Positions 5,608 to 12,815 of a stretch of 37,027 bases of DNA are shown piece by piece; the stretch's first letter is position 1, and the number at the start of each line of letters is the position of its first letter. The DNA comes from Pelotomaculum sp. PtaB.Bin104. Its GTDB lineage: Bacteria; Bacillota; Desulfotomaculia; Desulfotomaculales; Pelotomaculaceae. A program made the translations under genes and the position numbers. Below the pieces are notes generated by a model, which was not told the origin of the DNA, searched no databases, and saw nothing but the letters and a program-made list of their open reading frames with translations. The DNA lies in the NCBI GenBank assembly GCA_002067205.1, contig MVQL01000159.1, positions 1 to 37,027 on the forward strand, in the 5' to 3' direction.

Positions 5608-6117
5608 ATGGCGAAAGAAAGAATTATTAACACTAAGTTTTGGTCCGATCCATTTATTCAAGAACTGGATCCGGACACCAAGCTGGTCTATTTGTACCTA
5701 TTAACCAATGAGCGTACCAGCATTTGTGGTATTTACGAGATCACAGAAAAAACAATCCTATTTGACGTTGGACTGCCTGGGGACAGACTGTCACAGTCTG
5801 TGGACAGACTGGTACAGGCTGGTAAGATAAAAAGATACAAAAACTGGATAAATTTGACAAACTTTGCAAAACATCAAAAAAGTAACCCTTCAGTAAGGCA
5901 AGGGATAGAGAGGGAGCTAAAAGGGCTTCCACAGGACGTCTTTGACAGACTGGGTACAGACTGGGTACAGTCTGGTCTACTTAAACTTAAACTTAAACTT
6001 AAACTTAAACCTGAACTTGAACTTGAATCCCCTGGCGGGGTTCTTGACAAAAAAGAAAAAACTTCTCCTACGGATAAGTTTTTATTAGCACTTAAAACAA
6101 CAGATGGAAACACTTGA
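5608..6117 (+). CDS. replication initiator-like protein carrying the putative origin
   Basis: I start this at ATG 5608 (MAKERIINTKFWSD); an in-frame GTG at 5566 lies inside the leader hairpin. The 169-residue product has an N-terminal winged-helix region (KFWSDPFIQEL ... LVYLYLLTNER ... GLPGDRLSQSVDRLV). This is common in phage replication proteins that work with a DnaB-type helicase, such as the DnaD-like and O-protein types. The C-terminus is low complexity (LK repeated, then PELELES) because of a hexamer repeat. Iterons lie inside the gene, as in lambda O. It overlaps the helicase gene by 14 bases. The initiator role is inferred from fold pattern, position and iterons. Confidence 0.65.
   Translation: MAKERIINTKFWSDPFIQELDPDTKLVYLYLLTNERTSICGIYEITEKTILFDVGLPGDRLSQSVDRLVQAGKIKRYKNWINLTNFAKHQKSNPSVRQGIERELKGLPQDVFDRLGTDWVQSGLLKLKLKLKLKPELELESPGGVLDKKEKTSPTDKFLLALKTTDGNT
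5783..5975 (+). repeat. helically phased iterons, candidate replication origin
   Basis: Seven copies of an ACAG[ACT/TCT/GCT]G unit occur in two clusters. Cluster 1 starts at 5783, 5793, 5804 and 5814; cluster 2 starts at 5945, 5956 and 5967. Spacing is 10-11 bases, one helical turn, so bound proteins would line up on one face. The first two units form a perfect 9-base inverted repeat around 5792 (ACAGACTGT c ACAGTCTGT). An A/T-rich hexamer run follows at once. This is the arrangement of iteron origins located within the initiator gene. Confidence 0.6.
5980..6027 (+). repeat. hexamer tandem repeat (CTTAAA)n
   Basis: Five perfect CTTAAA units (5980-6009) are followed by the variants CCTGAA, CTTGAA and CTTGAA (to 6027), 8 units in total. 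It encodes alternating Leu-Lys then Leu-Glu. It directly follows the second iteron cluster and could serve as the easily melted part of the origin. As a length-variable repeat it may also vary between isolates without breaking the frame. Confidence 0.7.
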
Positions 6118-7333
6118 GTCAACTCACCGAACTCAACTTGAGTCTGGTGTACTATCGGCGTTATGTATTCACCCTAATTGGTTTGGATTGTTTGATCTGA
6201 GCGTTGCGGACTTCCGGGACCGGGTGACGCGGAAAATATTTAAATTCATAACCAAGCTCAACGAAAAAAACGAAGAGATTTCGCTTGTGGCGTTTGCTAA
6301 CGACTTCGATATCAGTGAGATTAAATTTCTTTTCGACACCGAGTTTGGTCCGTTCGCCACGCCGAAAGATTTTAGTGTGGCTTGTGAAAAACTCCGGGAG
6401 GATACGATCCGCTGCGAAATAATCAAAAAAACCAAGGAGTGCGGCGATTCGGTGGAGTACATGAATTTTATCGAAACCGTGAAGCAGCTCAATACGATCG
6501 GAACGCTTGAAAGCTTCGAGGAGCAGTTAAAAAAATATGCCGAGGAGTATGAGGAAATTGACCGCCGCAACAAGGCTGGTCAAAGCTCTGGCCTAATGCT
6601 TACCTGGAAAACATTTACGGAAGCAGCCTCACTTTTTCCCGGTGACTATTGCGTACTAGGCGCACGTACATCGATTGGAAAAACGTCTTTTGCTCTAAGC
6701 TTGGCAATAGACGCAGCCTTTATGGGGCAAAGTGTTTTGTTTTTATCGTCAGAAATGCCAAGGAAGCACGTTTTTGATAAAATGGCGGCCTGTTTAATGC
6801 AACAGCCGGTTTGGAAGTTTAAATACGCCAAAGCTCCGTTGGACGAGACGATTAATGCCTTGAGGTCGCTAAAGGACAAAATTTCTTTTGTGTATATGCC
6901 GACAATGGCTACTCACCACATCAGGGCCATGTTGCGTAAAGCTCCGCGGTTCGACTTAGTGATTGTGGATTACTTACAGCTTCTTAAAGACTATCCGCGC
7001 AAAAGTGACACGGAGAATTTAAGACTTGGGCGGATTTCTGCTGCGCTTAAAGCTATTGCCGGGGAGTTTGAAACGGTAATGTTCGTTCCGGCCCAGCTAA
7101 ACCGCGAAAGTGAAAAGCAAAAAAGAAGGCCAATGTTATCCGACCTAAGAGATTCTGGCTGCATTGAGCAGGATGCGGATGTTGTTTTACTTTTACACAG
7201 AGAAAACAGGGAGGAGGTTGAGGCAGACCTGATTATCGCTAAAAACCGAACGGGGCAAACTGGTGAAATACAGTTTTTATTTAATCCCGAATGGAGTTAT
7301 TTCAGAGAGGCGCCAGACGCAAAGCTCACTTAA
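6104..7333 (+). CDS. dnaB: replicative DNA helicase, DnaB-type
   Basis: This 409-residue protein has the DnaB layout. An N-terminal helical domain (residues about 10-140, starting QLESGVLSALCIHPNWF) is followed by a RecA-like motor. Walker A is GARTSIGKTS (186-195), Walker B is LVIVDYLQLL with Asp289, and the QLNRE and SDLRDSGCIEQDADVV segments are classical DnaB motifs H3/H4. It is a hexameric 5'-3' helicase that unwinds the fork and probably is loaded by the initiator encoded just upstream, overlapping by 14 bases. It is slightly shorter than bacterial DnaB, as usual for phage forms. No primase gene is recognised, so host primase is probably used. Confidence 0.95.
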   Translation: METLESTHRTQLESGVLSALCIHPNWFGLFDLSVADFRDRVTRKIFKFITKLNEKNEEISLVAFANDFDISEIKFLFDTEFGPFATPKDFSVACEKLREDTIRCEIIKKTKECGDSVEYMNFIETVKQLNTIGTLESFEEQLKKYAEEYEEIDRRNKAGQSSGLMLTWKTFTEAASLFPGDYCVLGARTSIGKTSFALSLAIDAAFMGQSVLFLSSEMPRKHVFDKMAACLMQQPVWKFKYAKAPLDETINALRSLKDKISFVYMPTMATHHIRAMLRKAPRFDLVIVDYLQLLKDYPRKSDTENLRLGRISAALKAIAGEFETVMFVPAQLNRESEKQKRRPMLSDLRDSGCIEQDADVVLLLHRENREEVEADLIIAKNRTGQTGEIQFLFNPEWSYFREAPDAKLT

Positions 7334-7427
7334 AGCTGAATATGCTAATAAACCATGGAGCGGTAAAGGCGCAACACAACTTTTAACTTCCACTTGATTA
7401 CAAAAGTTTTTTTGAGAAAATCGAAGT
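7334..7427 (+). promoter_or_regulatory. late-operon leader with repeated 22-base element
   Basis: The 94-base gap between the helicase and the packaging genes contains, at 7393-7414, an element matching 20 of 22 bases at 12742-12763 before the scaffold gene, with an identical 15-base core ACAAAAGTTTTTTTG. The two copies each precede the first gene of a late block. A late promoter, activator site or RNA-processing site is likely. There is no normal sigma70 -10 at a fixed distance. Confidence 0.4.
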
Positions 7428-7799
7428 ATGACTAAATATTGCCCGGAAAAAACAGCTGAGTTCTGCAAAAACCTACGCGCTACAGGTATGCGCACTGCTG
7501 CCTGTGAGCGATCGCAAATTGGTTACGATGCCTTCTGTGTGTGGATGAAGAAGCCAGAATTTGCCGAAGCTGTAAAAAAAGTTGAGCGTGAAATTACCAA
7601 GAAACGTTTTGATAAAGCCGTAGATTCGATACAGGAACACATGAAGAAAAACTGGCAGGCTGCCGCATGGTGGCTTGAGCGTAAGCATAAGAAGACTTTT
7701 GCCAAACAGGAGAATGTTGACCACACCTCTCAGGGTGAAAAAATTTCTTTTAACGTCATCAACTATGGAAAACAACCCAAAGGACCTAAATCAAATTAA
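7428..7799 (+). CDS. terminase small subunit
   Basis: This 123-residue protein opens the packaging block. Residues about 5-45 look like the helix-turn-helix of small terminases (EFCKNLRATGMRTAACERSQ, then a recognition-helix-like YDAFCVWMKK). A central helical oligomerisation region follows (PEFAEAVKKVEREI), then AAAWWLERKHKKTF, a phrase common in TerS proteins. TerS forms a ring that recognises the packaging site and feeds DNA to TerL. The start ATG 7428 has a purine-poor, A-rich leader. The gene order TerS-x-x-TerL-portal supports the call. Confidence 0.75.
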   Translation: MTKYCPEKTAEFCKNLRATGMRTAACERSQIGYDAFCVWMKKPEFAEAVKKVEREITKKRFDKAVDSIQEHMKKNWQAAAWWLERKHKKTFAKQENVDHTSQGEKISFNVINYGKQPKGPKSN

Positions 7800-8004
7800 G
7801 CATCAGCTCTCACCTGAAGCTCAACGTTCAATCGAACCCACAGAGAGTTTTAACAAATCTGAAGCCATCAACCAGGTCTATAAAATCCAGGAGCAGTACA
7901 TGGCTAAAGCCAAAGCGTCTGGAGATCAAGGCAAGATTAGGGAGGCTGACCGGTTCTGCCGCAACCTCGAAAGGGAAATTTCTTTTTATCGTAACTCTAA
8001 ATAA
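7765..8004 (+). CDS. 79-aa helical protein, unknown
   Basis: I use ATG 7765 (MENNPKDLNQIKHQLSPEA), which overlaps the TerS 3' end by 35 bases in another frame. An upstream in-frame GTG at 7675 is unlikely. The product is helical and charged, with KSEAINQVYKIQEQYMAKAK and a final amphipathic helix containing READRFCRNLE. It may be a packaging accessory protein. It lies 2 bases before the next ORF, so the four genes 7428-10400 form one unit. No family is recognised. Confidence 0.6.
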   Translation: MENNPKDLNQIKHQLSPEAQRSIEPTESFNKSEAINQVYKIQEQYMAKAKASGDQGKIREADRFCRNLEREISFYRNSK

Positions 8005-8006
8005 AC

Positions 8007-8390
8007 ATGCTCACAGAACAACAACAACAACGTTTTGATGAATTGCAAGCTAAGATCAAAGAAGTTAAATACATGAAGCTTTCCATGCCTGAGCGTAACG
8101 AATACCAGGAGCTTAAAAGTTTATCAGTCCAGACTGAACTACCGCCTGAAACTCCAGCACCATCAGACATACTAACCTCCTCCCTGCCGTTTCTGGGGAA
8201 TCGACGTGAGTTGCTCATGGCTGCATTTAATGAACTATCTGATTCCGATTCCAGGTCAGGGCTTGGCCAGGTTATCGCTACTGCTGGACTGGAAGAACTA
8301 CCACAGCTCGATTTCATGTCGCTTATTTTTCATCACGTTAAAGACGGTGATGCCAGATATATCATCCGCAAACATTTAAACTTGCTCTAG
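8007..8390 (+). CDS. 127-aa protein preceding TerL, unknown
   Basis: The ORF starts at ATG 8007 with a (CAA)n run encoding QQQQ, followed by a helical N-terminus (RFDELQAKIKEVKYM). A linker rich in Pro and Ser leads to a helical C-terminus ending YIIRKHLNLL. It ends in TAG at 8388-8390. The terminase starts at the next codon (TTG) in the same frame, so a single amber codon separates the two. Its position suggests a packaging accessory role. No family is recognised. Confidence 0.6.
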   Translation: MLTEQQQQRFDELQAKIKEVKYMKLSMPERNEYQELKSLSVQTELPPETPAPSDILTSSLPFLGNRRELLMAAFNELSDSDSRSGLGQVIATAGLEELPQLDFMSLIFHHVKDGDARYIIRKHLNLL

Positions 8391-10400
8391 TTGGACATAA
8401 CCATTCCCTATAATTTCAATCCTGAATTAAGACCATGGCAACTCGACGCGCTTTCAGATGAACGTAAAATGAAAGTACTGTGCGTAGGTAGACGGCATGG
8501 CAAGACCTCACTCGCTCTAAACAAACTTATTATCGAGGCATGTTTACCAGAAAATTCAGGTAAACTTTTTATGTATCTCTGCCCGACTCAGCGCCAGGCT
8601 AAAGACGTGGTGTGGCGTTCCAATGAAATGCTTTTCAACTACCTGCCTCCAGAAGCTATCGACAAAAAGAATGAAGTCGATCTTACCGTCAGGTTAATTA
8701 ATGGATCGTTAATCTATATTCGCGGGACTGATAATGAACATTCCTTACGTGGCCTCAACCCTTATGGGATTGTTTTAGATGAGTATGCGCAGATGAAGCC
8801 CACCGTTTTTGATGAAATCTTTAAGCCCGTACTCGCCGCCAACGGCGGATGGGCTTGGTTCATCTCAACTCCATTTGGTAAAAACCATTTCCACCGCCTT
8901 TATCGTTACGGCTGTGACAACATGACTAAATGGCAGGTGATACATCTTAAAGCCAGTGAGAGCGGTATTATCCCGGAGGAAGCTCTTGAAGAAGCTCGGC
9001 GCTCTATGCCTGAAAGATTATACCTTCAGGAGTTTGAGGCCGAGTTTATGGATGATGCCGGTGCCGTGTTTAGACGCATACGTGAATGTGTTGGTGGACA
9101 GTTTGAAGAACCTAAGAAAGACCGTCTCTACAAAGTTGGGGTGGATTTGGCGCGCACTACTGACTGGACCGTAATTACCGTGATTGATAGGCATACACAT
9201 AAACTGGTGTATTATGATCGTTTCAACCAGGTTGATTGGAACCTACAGAAAGCCAGGATTGAGGCGGTGGCGCGTAGATATAACAATGCACCAGTCACGG
9301 TTGATGAAACAGGTGTAGGTGCACCAATTACCGAAGACCTGCGTAGAATGGGACTCGTCGTTACCGGCTTCAAATTCACCAAGGAAAGCAAGAAACAGCT
9401 TATCGAAAACTTGGCGATTATGATTGAACAGGGCAAGATCACCTATCCTGAGATAGCAGAACTCATACGTGAGCTTGAAGAGTTCACCTATGAACTAAAC
9501 GAAAAGACCGGCTATGTATATTATCGCGCACCAGAGGGCGGCACAGATGATTGCGTTTGTTTTGTTAAGGGTACAAAAATTCTAACAAATAAAGGTCAAG
9601 TGCCTATTGAGAAAATTAAAAAGGGCGACATGGTACTTACGCGAAAAGGGTACAGAAGGGTAACTAATATAGGCTCAAGGTTTGCGCATGTCATAAAGCA
9701 TATTGGCCTTGAAGGAACGCCAGACCATCCGGTAATTACAACCAAGGGGATAAAGAAACTAAAGGACATCAATTCTTATGACACATTATTTTTATGGAAC
9801 GACAAACTATCTTGTATAGAGGAAAAAAATATACTCGTTATCCAAAGTCAAAAAGAAAACACCTGCAAGTCTATTTCTGAGAAGCTCTCAAAAAATATAT
9901 GCTTGAAAACATGGAAAAGTTCAGAAAGCAGAGTTCTGAAAACGGGAAGAAGGTTTGCAAGAAAAGCCTTAAATGCCTTTTGGAATGGAAGCGTAATAAT
10001 CCAGAATTGGTTAGAGCGCAAAACATTCGACTTGGCAAACTTAATGGGCCTAAAGCAATACTCGCTTTGCACAAGTGGCGAAGCAATCCAGCCAACAGGA
10101 AAGTCGTTACCTGCCATGGCTGCGGGAAAAAATTCACCTACCTTTCTTCAAACCCAGCGAAATGGTGTAGTAGGAGGTGCCTCAACAAACACCTATACAA
10201 CTTACCAGGAAGTTCACAATTTGAGCGTAGAGGAAGAAGAGGAATACTTCGCGAACAATGTGTTGGTGCATAATTGCAGTCTAGCCTTGGCGCTTTGGCA
10301 GATAGGCGAGCCGATTCCAACTACGCAGGAAAAGAGCAATTACGGATTTAAGTTTTCTGTTAACCAAAACCGTGGATACGGTAAATTAATTTTCAAGTGA
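8391..10400 (+). CDS. terminase large subunit containing an intein
   Basis: The 669-residue precursor is the DNA-packaging ATPase and nuclease. The start is TTG 8391 directly after the upstream TAG; no ATG is available, and the protein text (ITIPYNFNPELRPWQ) is the normal TerL beginning. Walker A is GRRHGKT (33-39) and Walker B is IVLDEY (Asp130, Glu131). The C-terminal nuclease has Asp252 (GVDLA), Asp305 (VDETG) and Asp386/387 (GGTDD). Residues 390-628 are an intein at the third nuclease motif. Removing it gives a 430-residue mature TerL reading TDDCV-CSLALALW, which matches the family. Splicing is therefore needed for nuclease activity. Confidence 0.95.
   Translation: MDITIPYNFNPELRPWQLDALSDERKMKVLCVGRRHGKTSLALNKLIIEACLPENSGKLFMYLCPTQRQAKDVVWRSNEMLFNYLPPEAIDKKNEVDLTVRLINGSLIYIRGTDNEHSLRGLNPYGIVLDEYAQMKPTVFDEIFKPVLAANGGWAWFISTPFGKNHFHRLYRYGCDNMTKWQVIHLKASESGIIPEEALEEARRSMPERLYLQEFEAEFMDDAGAVFRRIRECVGGQFEEPKKDRLYKVGVDLARTTDWTVITVIDRHTHKLVYYDRFNQVDWNLQKARIEAVARRYNNAPVTVDETGVGAPITEDLRRMGLVVTGFKFTKESKKQLIENLAIMIEQGKITYPEIAELIRELEEFTYELNEKTGYVYYRAPEGGTDDCVCFVKGTKILTNKGQVPIEKIKKGDMVLTRKGYRRVTNIGSRFAHVIKHIGLEGTPDHPVITTKGIKKLKDINSYDTLFLWNDKLSCIEEKNILVIQSQKENTCKSISEKLSKNICLKTWKSSESRVLKTGRRFARKALNAFWNGSVIIQNWLERKTFDLANLMGLKQYSLCTSGEAIQPTGKSLPAMAAGKNSPTFLQTQRNGVVGGASTNTYTTYQEVHNLSVEEEEEYFANNVLVHNCSLALALWQIGEPIPTTQEKSNYGFKFSVNQNRGYGKLIFK
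9558..10274 (+). mobile_element. intein in the TerL nuclease motif
   Basis: The 239-residue intein begins with Cys390 (block A CFVKGTKILT) and has block B GTPDHPVI with the conserved Thr443 and His446. It ends with block F (VHNLSV ... EYFANN) and block G VLVHN, followed by Cys629 as the first C-extein residue. Intein termini C...N and +1 Cys are canonical class 1. The middle, in frame, lacks a LAGLIDADG or HNH endonuclease, so it is a mini-intein in this frame. The DNA is visibly more A/T-rich than the flanking TerL gene. Insertion in the catalytic motif is typical of intein target choice. Confidence 0.95.
9899..10273 (+). CDS. out-of-frame zinc-finger ORF nested in the intein
   Basis: A 124-codon ORF with its own ATG (9899) lies entirely within the intein in a different frame and ends in TAA at 10271-10273, next to the intein end. 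Its product is basic and has repeated K/N-rich helices (WKRNNPELV, HKWRSNPAN). A clear zinc site follows: CHGCGKKF, 11 residues, then WCSRRCLNKH (C-x2-C ... C-x3-C). This is typical of homing-endonuclease accessory fingers. It has no complete HNH or GIY-YIG core. It may be an endonuclease remnant or DNA-binding helper translated independently, or a frameshifted endonuclease part. Its upstream boundary is the in-frame TGA at 9878. Confidence 0.45.
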   Translation: MLENMEKFRKQSSENGKKVCKKSLKCLLEWKRNNPELVRAQNIRLGKLNGPKAILALHKWRSNPANRKVVTCHGCGKKFTYLSSNPAKWCSRRCLNKHLYNLPGSSQFERRGRRGILREQCVGA

Positions 10401-10402
10401 GA

Positions 10403-12616
10403 ATGAAAGATTTAATTTTATATGAACAATTACCTACGGCCTCAGCTTCCATGACAGAAGCCGAGAAGGCCAGGGTTGAACAAGTCAGAACCAGGTTCTA
10501 TTTTATGGCCAACGCTAAGAGCAACCTCGAAGCTAAGTGGCGCTCGATCAAACAGCTGTATGAGATATACGAGGCCAAGATCACCCAGGGTGAACAATGG
10601 AATGAGCCTTTTAGGTTCGCTGAACTATTTGGTTCATGCCAGCGTAAATATTCCGACCTCATCAAAAACCTGCCGGAGGTTAAAATCAGAGCAACCAAAA
10701 ACTCATCTCAGAACTTTGCCATTGCGCAACAGGCTACAATTGAGCATACCGAACGCACTACTAACTCCACTCGCGAGAAATCCAGGGCTATATGGGACTC
10801 TATCTTGTACGGTACAGGAATCCTTTTCGAGGGGTTTACTAAACTGGAGCGCAAGATAACGGACATTGATCCTAAGACTGGCGAACTCACGGGGAAGGAA
10901 CGCCTTGCTTGTTTGTACGCAGGATTGGTTTCTGAAAGAATAGACCCTCGCGACTTCTTTATTGATGAAACCGCCACAGTATTCTTTGATGAAACCGGCA
11001 TAACAGGTGCCCGCGATTGTATCCGCCGCAGGATTTATCCGTATTCTACCTTCCGGGAAAGGTTCAAGGACTATAAACACGTGGAAGAGATCGTCCCTGT
11101 GGTGTGGGGATCAGATGTTATGGGATGGTCAAAGGTTCCGTATGAGAAAGAAAGTCAGGAGAATAAAACTATCCAGCAGTATGTCACCGTACTTGAATAC
11201 TGGAATGTTGAAGCTGATGCAATATGCTTGATAGCTAACGGAATAGAAATCTATTTCGGGGCTAATCCGTTCATGCACAAACGTTTACCCTTCACCGTTT
11301 ACTACAACTATCGGCGTGATGATTCTCTTTGGGGAGTCTCAGAAGCAGAAATCTTGGCACCGTTTATCTATGCCGAGGAGGAGATTATTAACCTGATGAT
11401 TCTGGATGCAAAGCTTGCCCTACAGCCAGCCCTGGCTGTGTCAGGTGATGTTATGTTCAACCCTGAGGATAACGAATTACAACCGGGTGCAATCTTCACT
11501 CTACGTGGACTTAATGGTGGCAAAGTGGGTGACGCGATTGCACCGCTTAGGTTCGGTGGTATCCCCACTGAAACCTTTAATGTTTTAGAGAAGCTTGATG
11601 ATCTGCGCATAATTATCACGGGCGATGACATCCGGTCTTTGTATTCCAACCCTGACCAGCTTGCTACGCAAACATTGTCTAAGCGTGAAGTATCACAGAA
11701 GAGATTGGCCTCTAATATTTATCAGAATACGGTGGACTCTGAACGTGGCCGTATACAGCAACGCCTTTCCAATATAATCCAGTTTTACGCCAAGCCATAT
11801 CAAACCATAGACGGGCGGGTAGATTTACGCCGGATTATGGTCGAAGGATATGATGTTATGCAGCAGGATGACGAAAACGCGCCAGAGTTTAAGCAGAGAT
11901 ATGGTGCACAAAGTTATTTCACTCTTAATGACAAGTCGCTAGGGTCTTCCAGGGAAGTAGAAATCGAAATCATTGACTCCAAGATGGAGGATGAACTGCG
12001 TAAAGAAGAGCTTGAAAACCTTTCAAACTACCTAAAGACCGTTGTTGAACTTATGCCAATCGCTCCTCAAATGCTGGATGGTATGGATGTTCGCGCACTT
12101 CTCAAACAGATGGCAACTAAACTTGATCTCAATATTAACGAACTGTTCCCAACACCTTCTGACGACATTGGTTTTGACTCAGTGGATATGGCCATTGAAC
12201 TTTGCCTTATGGGGATTGTTCCTGACCCGGACCAGAACGTTGATCCGCTCAAAGTTACAGATAGATTAATCAAGTTCATGTCTACTGAAACCTATAAGAA
12301 CGCAGGTGCAGACGCTAAAAAAGCTATCAAAGAATTTTTATCTTTAACCAACCAATATGTCGAAACGTACTACAAACAAAAGCTCGACGAAAAGAGAGGA
12401 CGTGCCAGAGTTAAAACTTTTTCCCCTACTCAGCAAGGAAACATGGGAGGACCTGGGAAGGTTCCTGGACAGGGAGGCGGGGCAGGCGTTCCTGAAGTAT
12501 CTGGAGTACCTGTATCAAATGGCGGGGAGTCAGGCATTAACACTGCACCAGTCAACGCACCAACAGGAGTCGCTAAGAGACTTGGCTTTCAGCCAGGGGC
12601 AACTAGCGGTAATTAG
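10403..12616 (+). CDS. portal protein
   Basis: This protein of about 737 residues forms the dodecameric head vertex channel through which DNA enters and leaves. Start choice is ATG 10403; a GTG at 10397 overlaps the TerL stop and is also possible. The middle shows typical portal features of podoviruses: DPRDFFID, a wing rich in Tyr and Arg (YYNYRRDDSLWGVSEAE), then IINLMILDAKLALQPAL and a long stem/crown helix (QKRLASNIYQNTVDSERGRI). The C-terminal 60 residues are Gly/Pro-rich and disordered. That tail is encoded by DNA that also carries another gene in a second frame (12357-12728). It follows TerL directly, as expected. Confidence 0.9.
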   Translation: MKDLILYEQLPTASASMTEAEKARVEQVRTRFYFMANAKSNLEAKWRSIKQLYEIYEAKITQGEQWNEPFRFAELFGSCQRKYSDLIKNLPEVKIRATKNSSQNFAIAQQATIEHTERTTNSTREKSRAIWDSILYGTGILFEGFTKLERKITDIDPKTGELTGKERLACLYAGLVSERIDPRDFFIDETATVFFDETGITGARDCIRRRIYPYSTFRERFKDYKHVEEIVPVVWGSDVMGWSKVPYEKESQENKTIQQYVTVLEYWNVEADAICLIANGIEIYFGANPFMHKRLPFTVYYNYRRDDSLWGVSEAEILAPFIYAEEEIINLMILDAKLALQPALAVSGDVMFNPEDNELQPGAIFTLRGLNGGKVGDAIAPLRFGGIPTETFNVLEKLDDLRIIITGDDIRSLYSNPDQLATQTLSKREVSQKRLASNIYQNTVDSERGRIQQRLSNIIQFYAKPYQTIDGRVDLRRIMVEGYDVMQQDDENAPEFKQRYGAQSYFTLNDKSLGSSREVEIEIIDSKMEDELRKEELENLSNYLKTVVELMPIAPQMLDGMDVRALLKQMATKLDLNINELFPTPSDDIGFDSVDMAIELCLMGIVPDPDQNVDPLKVTDRLIKFMSTETYKNAGADAKKAIKEFLSLTNQYVETYYKQKLDEKRGRARVKTFSPTQQGNMGGPGKVPGQGGGAGVPEVSGVPVSNGGESGINTAPVNAPTGVAKRLGFQPGATSGN

Positions 12617-12728
12617 AACTATCTACACTTCATTAAAAGCCCAAAATGCTCAGATGAAGAATAAGGAAAACCCCACAAACATCTTAAGAACATTTGCGAC
12701 AAAACAACCGCCGCACGACGCAACCTGA
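12357..12728 (+). CDS. gene overlapping the portal 3' end (dual coding)
   Basis: A 123-codon ORF runs from ATG 12357 to TGA 12728, sharing about 260 bases with the portal gene in another frame. A GTG at 12402 (VPELKLFPLLS) is a plausible alternative start. The core, ETWEDLGRFLDREAGQAFLK to LAFSQGQLAVIRTIYTS, is a helical pattern with W-x-x-L ... L-x-Y-L-x-x-L ... QGQ-x-x-x-R. This resembles small proteins often encoded just after phage portals. The portal tail it overlaps is low complexity, which would tolerate dual coding. It is a real gene in my judgement; its function is unknown. Confidence 0.65.
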   Translation: MSKRTTNKSSTKREDVPELKLFPLLSKETWEDLGRFLDREAGQAFLKYLEYLYQMAGSQALTLHQSTHQQESLRDLAFSQGQLAVIRTIYTSLKAQNAQMKNKENPTNILRTFATKQPPHDAT

Positions 12729-12815
12729 TTTTTAAAAATACCTTGCTGACAAAAGTTTTTTTGGTTTACTGAACTTAGATAGGCGTATGCCTAAATGATC
12801 CTTAACTGACTGGCA
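12729..12815 (+). promoter_or_regulatory. repeated element and small hairpin before the scaffold gene
   Basis: The gap holds the second copy of the 22-base element (12742-12763; 20 of 22 bases as at 7393-7414). Downstream is a perfect 5-base hairpin TAGGC-GTAT-GCCTA at 12780-12793. The element is 53 bases from the scaffold ATG. It probably marks a late transcription start or processing site for capsid genes. Confidence 0.35.

Noticed and set aside
799..8390. Reassigned TAG codon (alternative genetic code), suggested by in-frame TAGs at 799-801 and 8388-8390
   Set aside because: Long genes, including a 2127-codon one, contain no internal TAG, and TAG ends several genes shortly before a backup stop. 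Recoded phages use TAG often inside genes.
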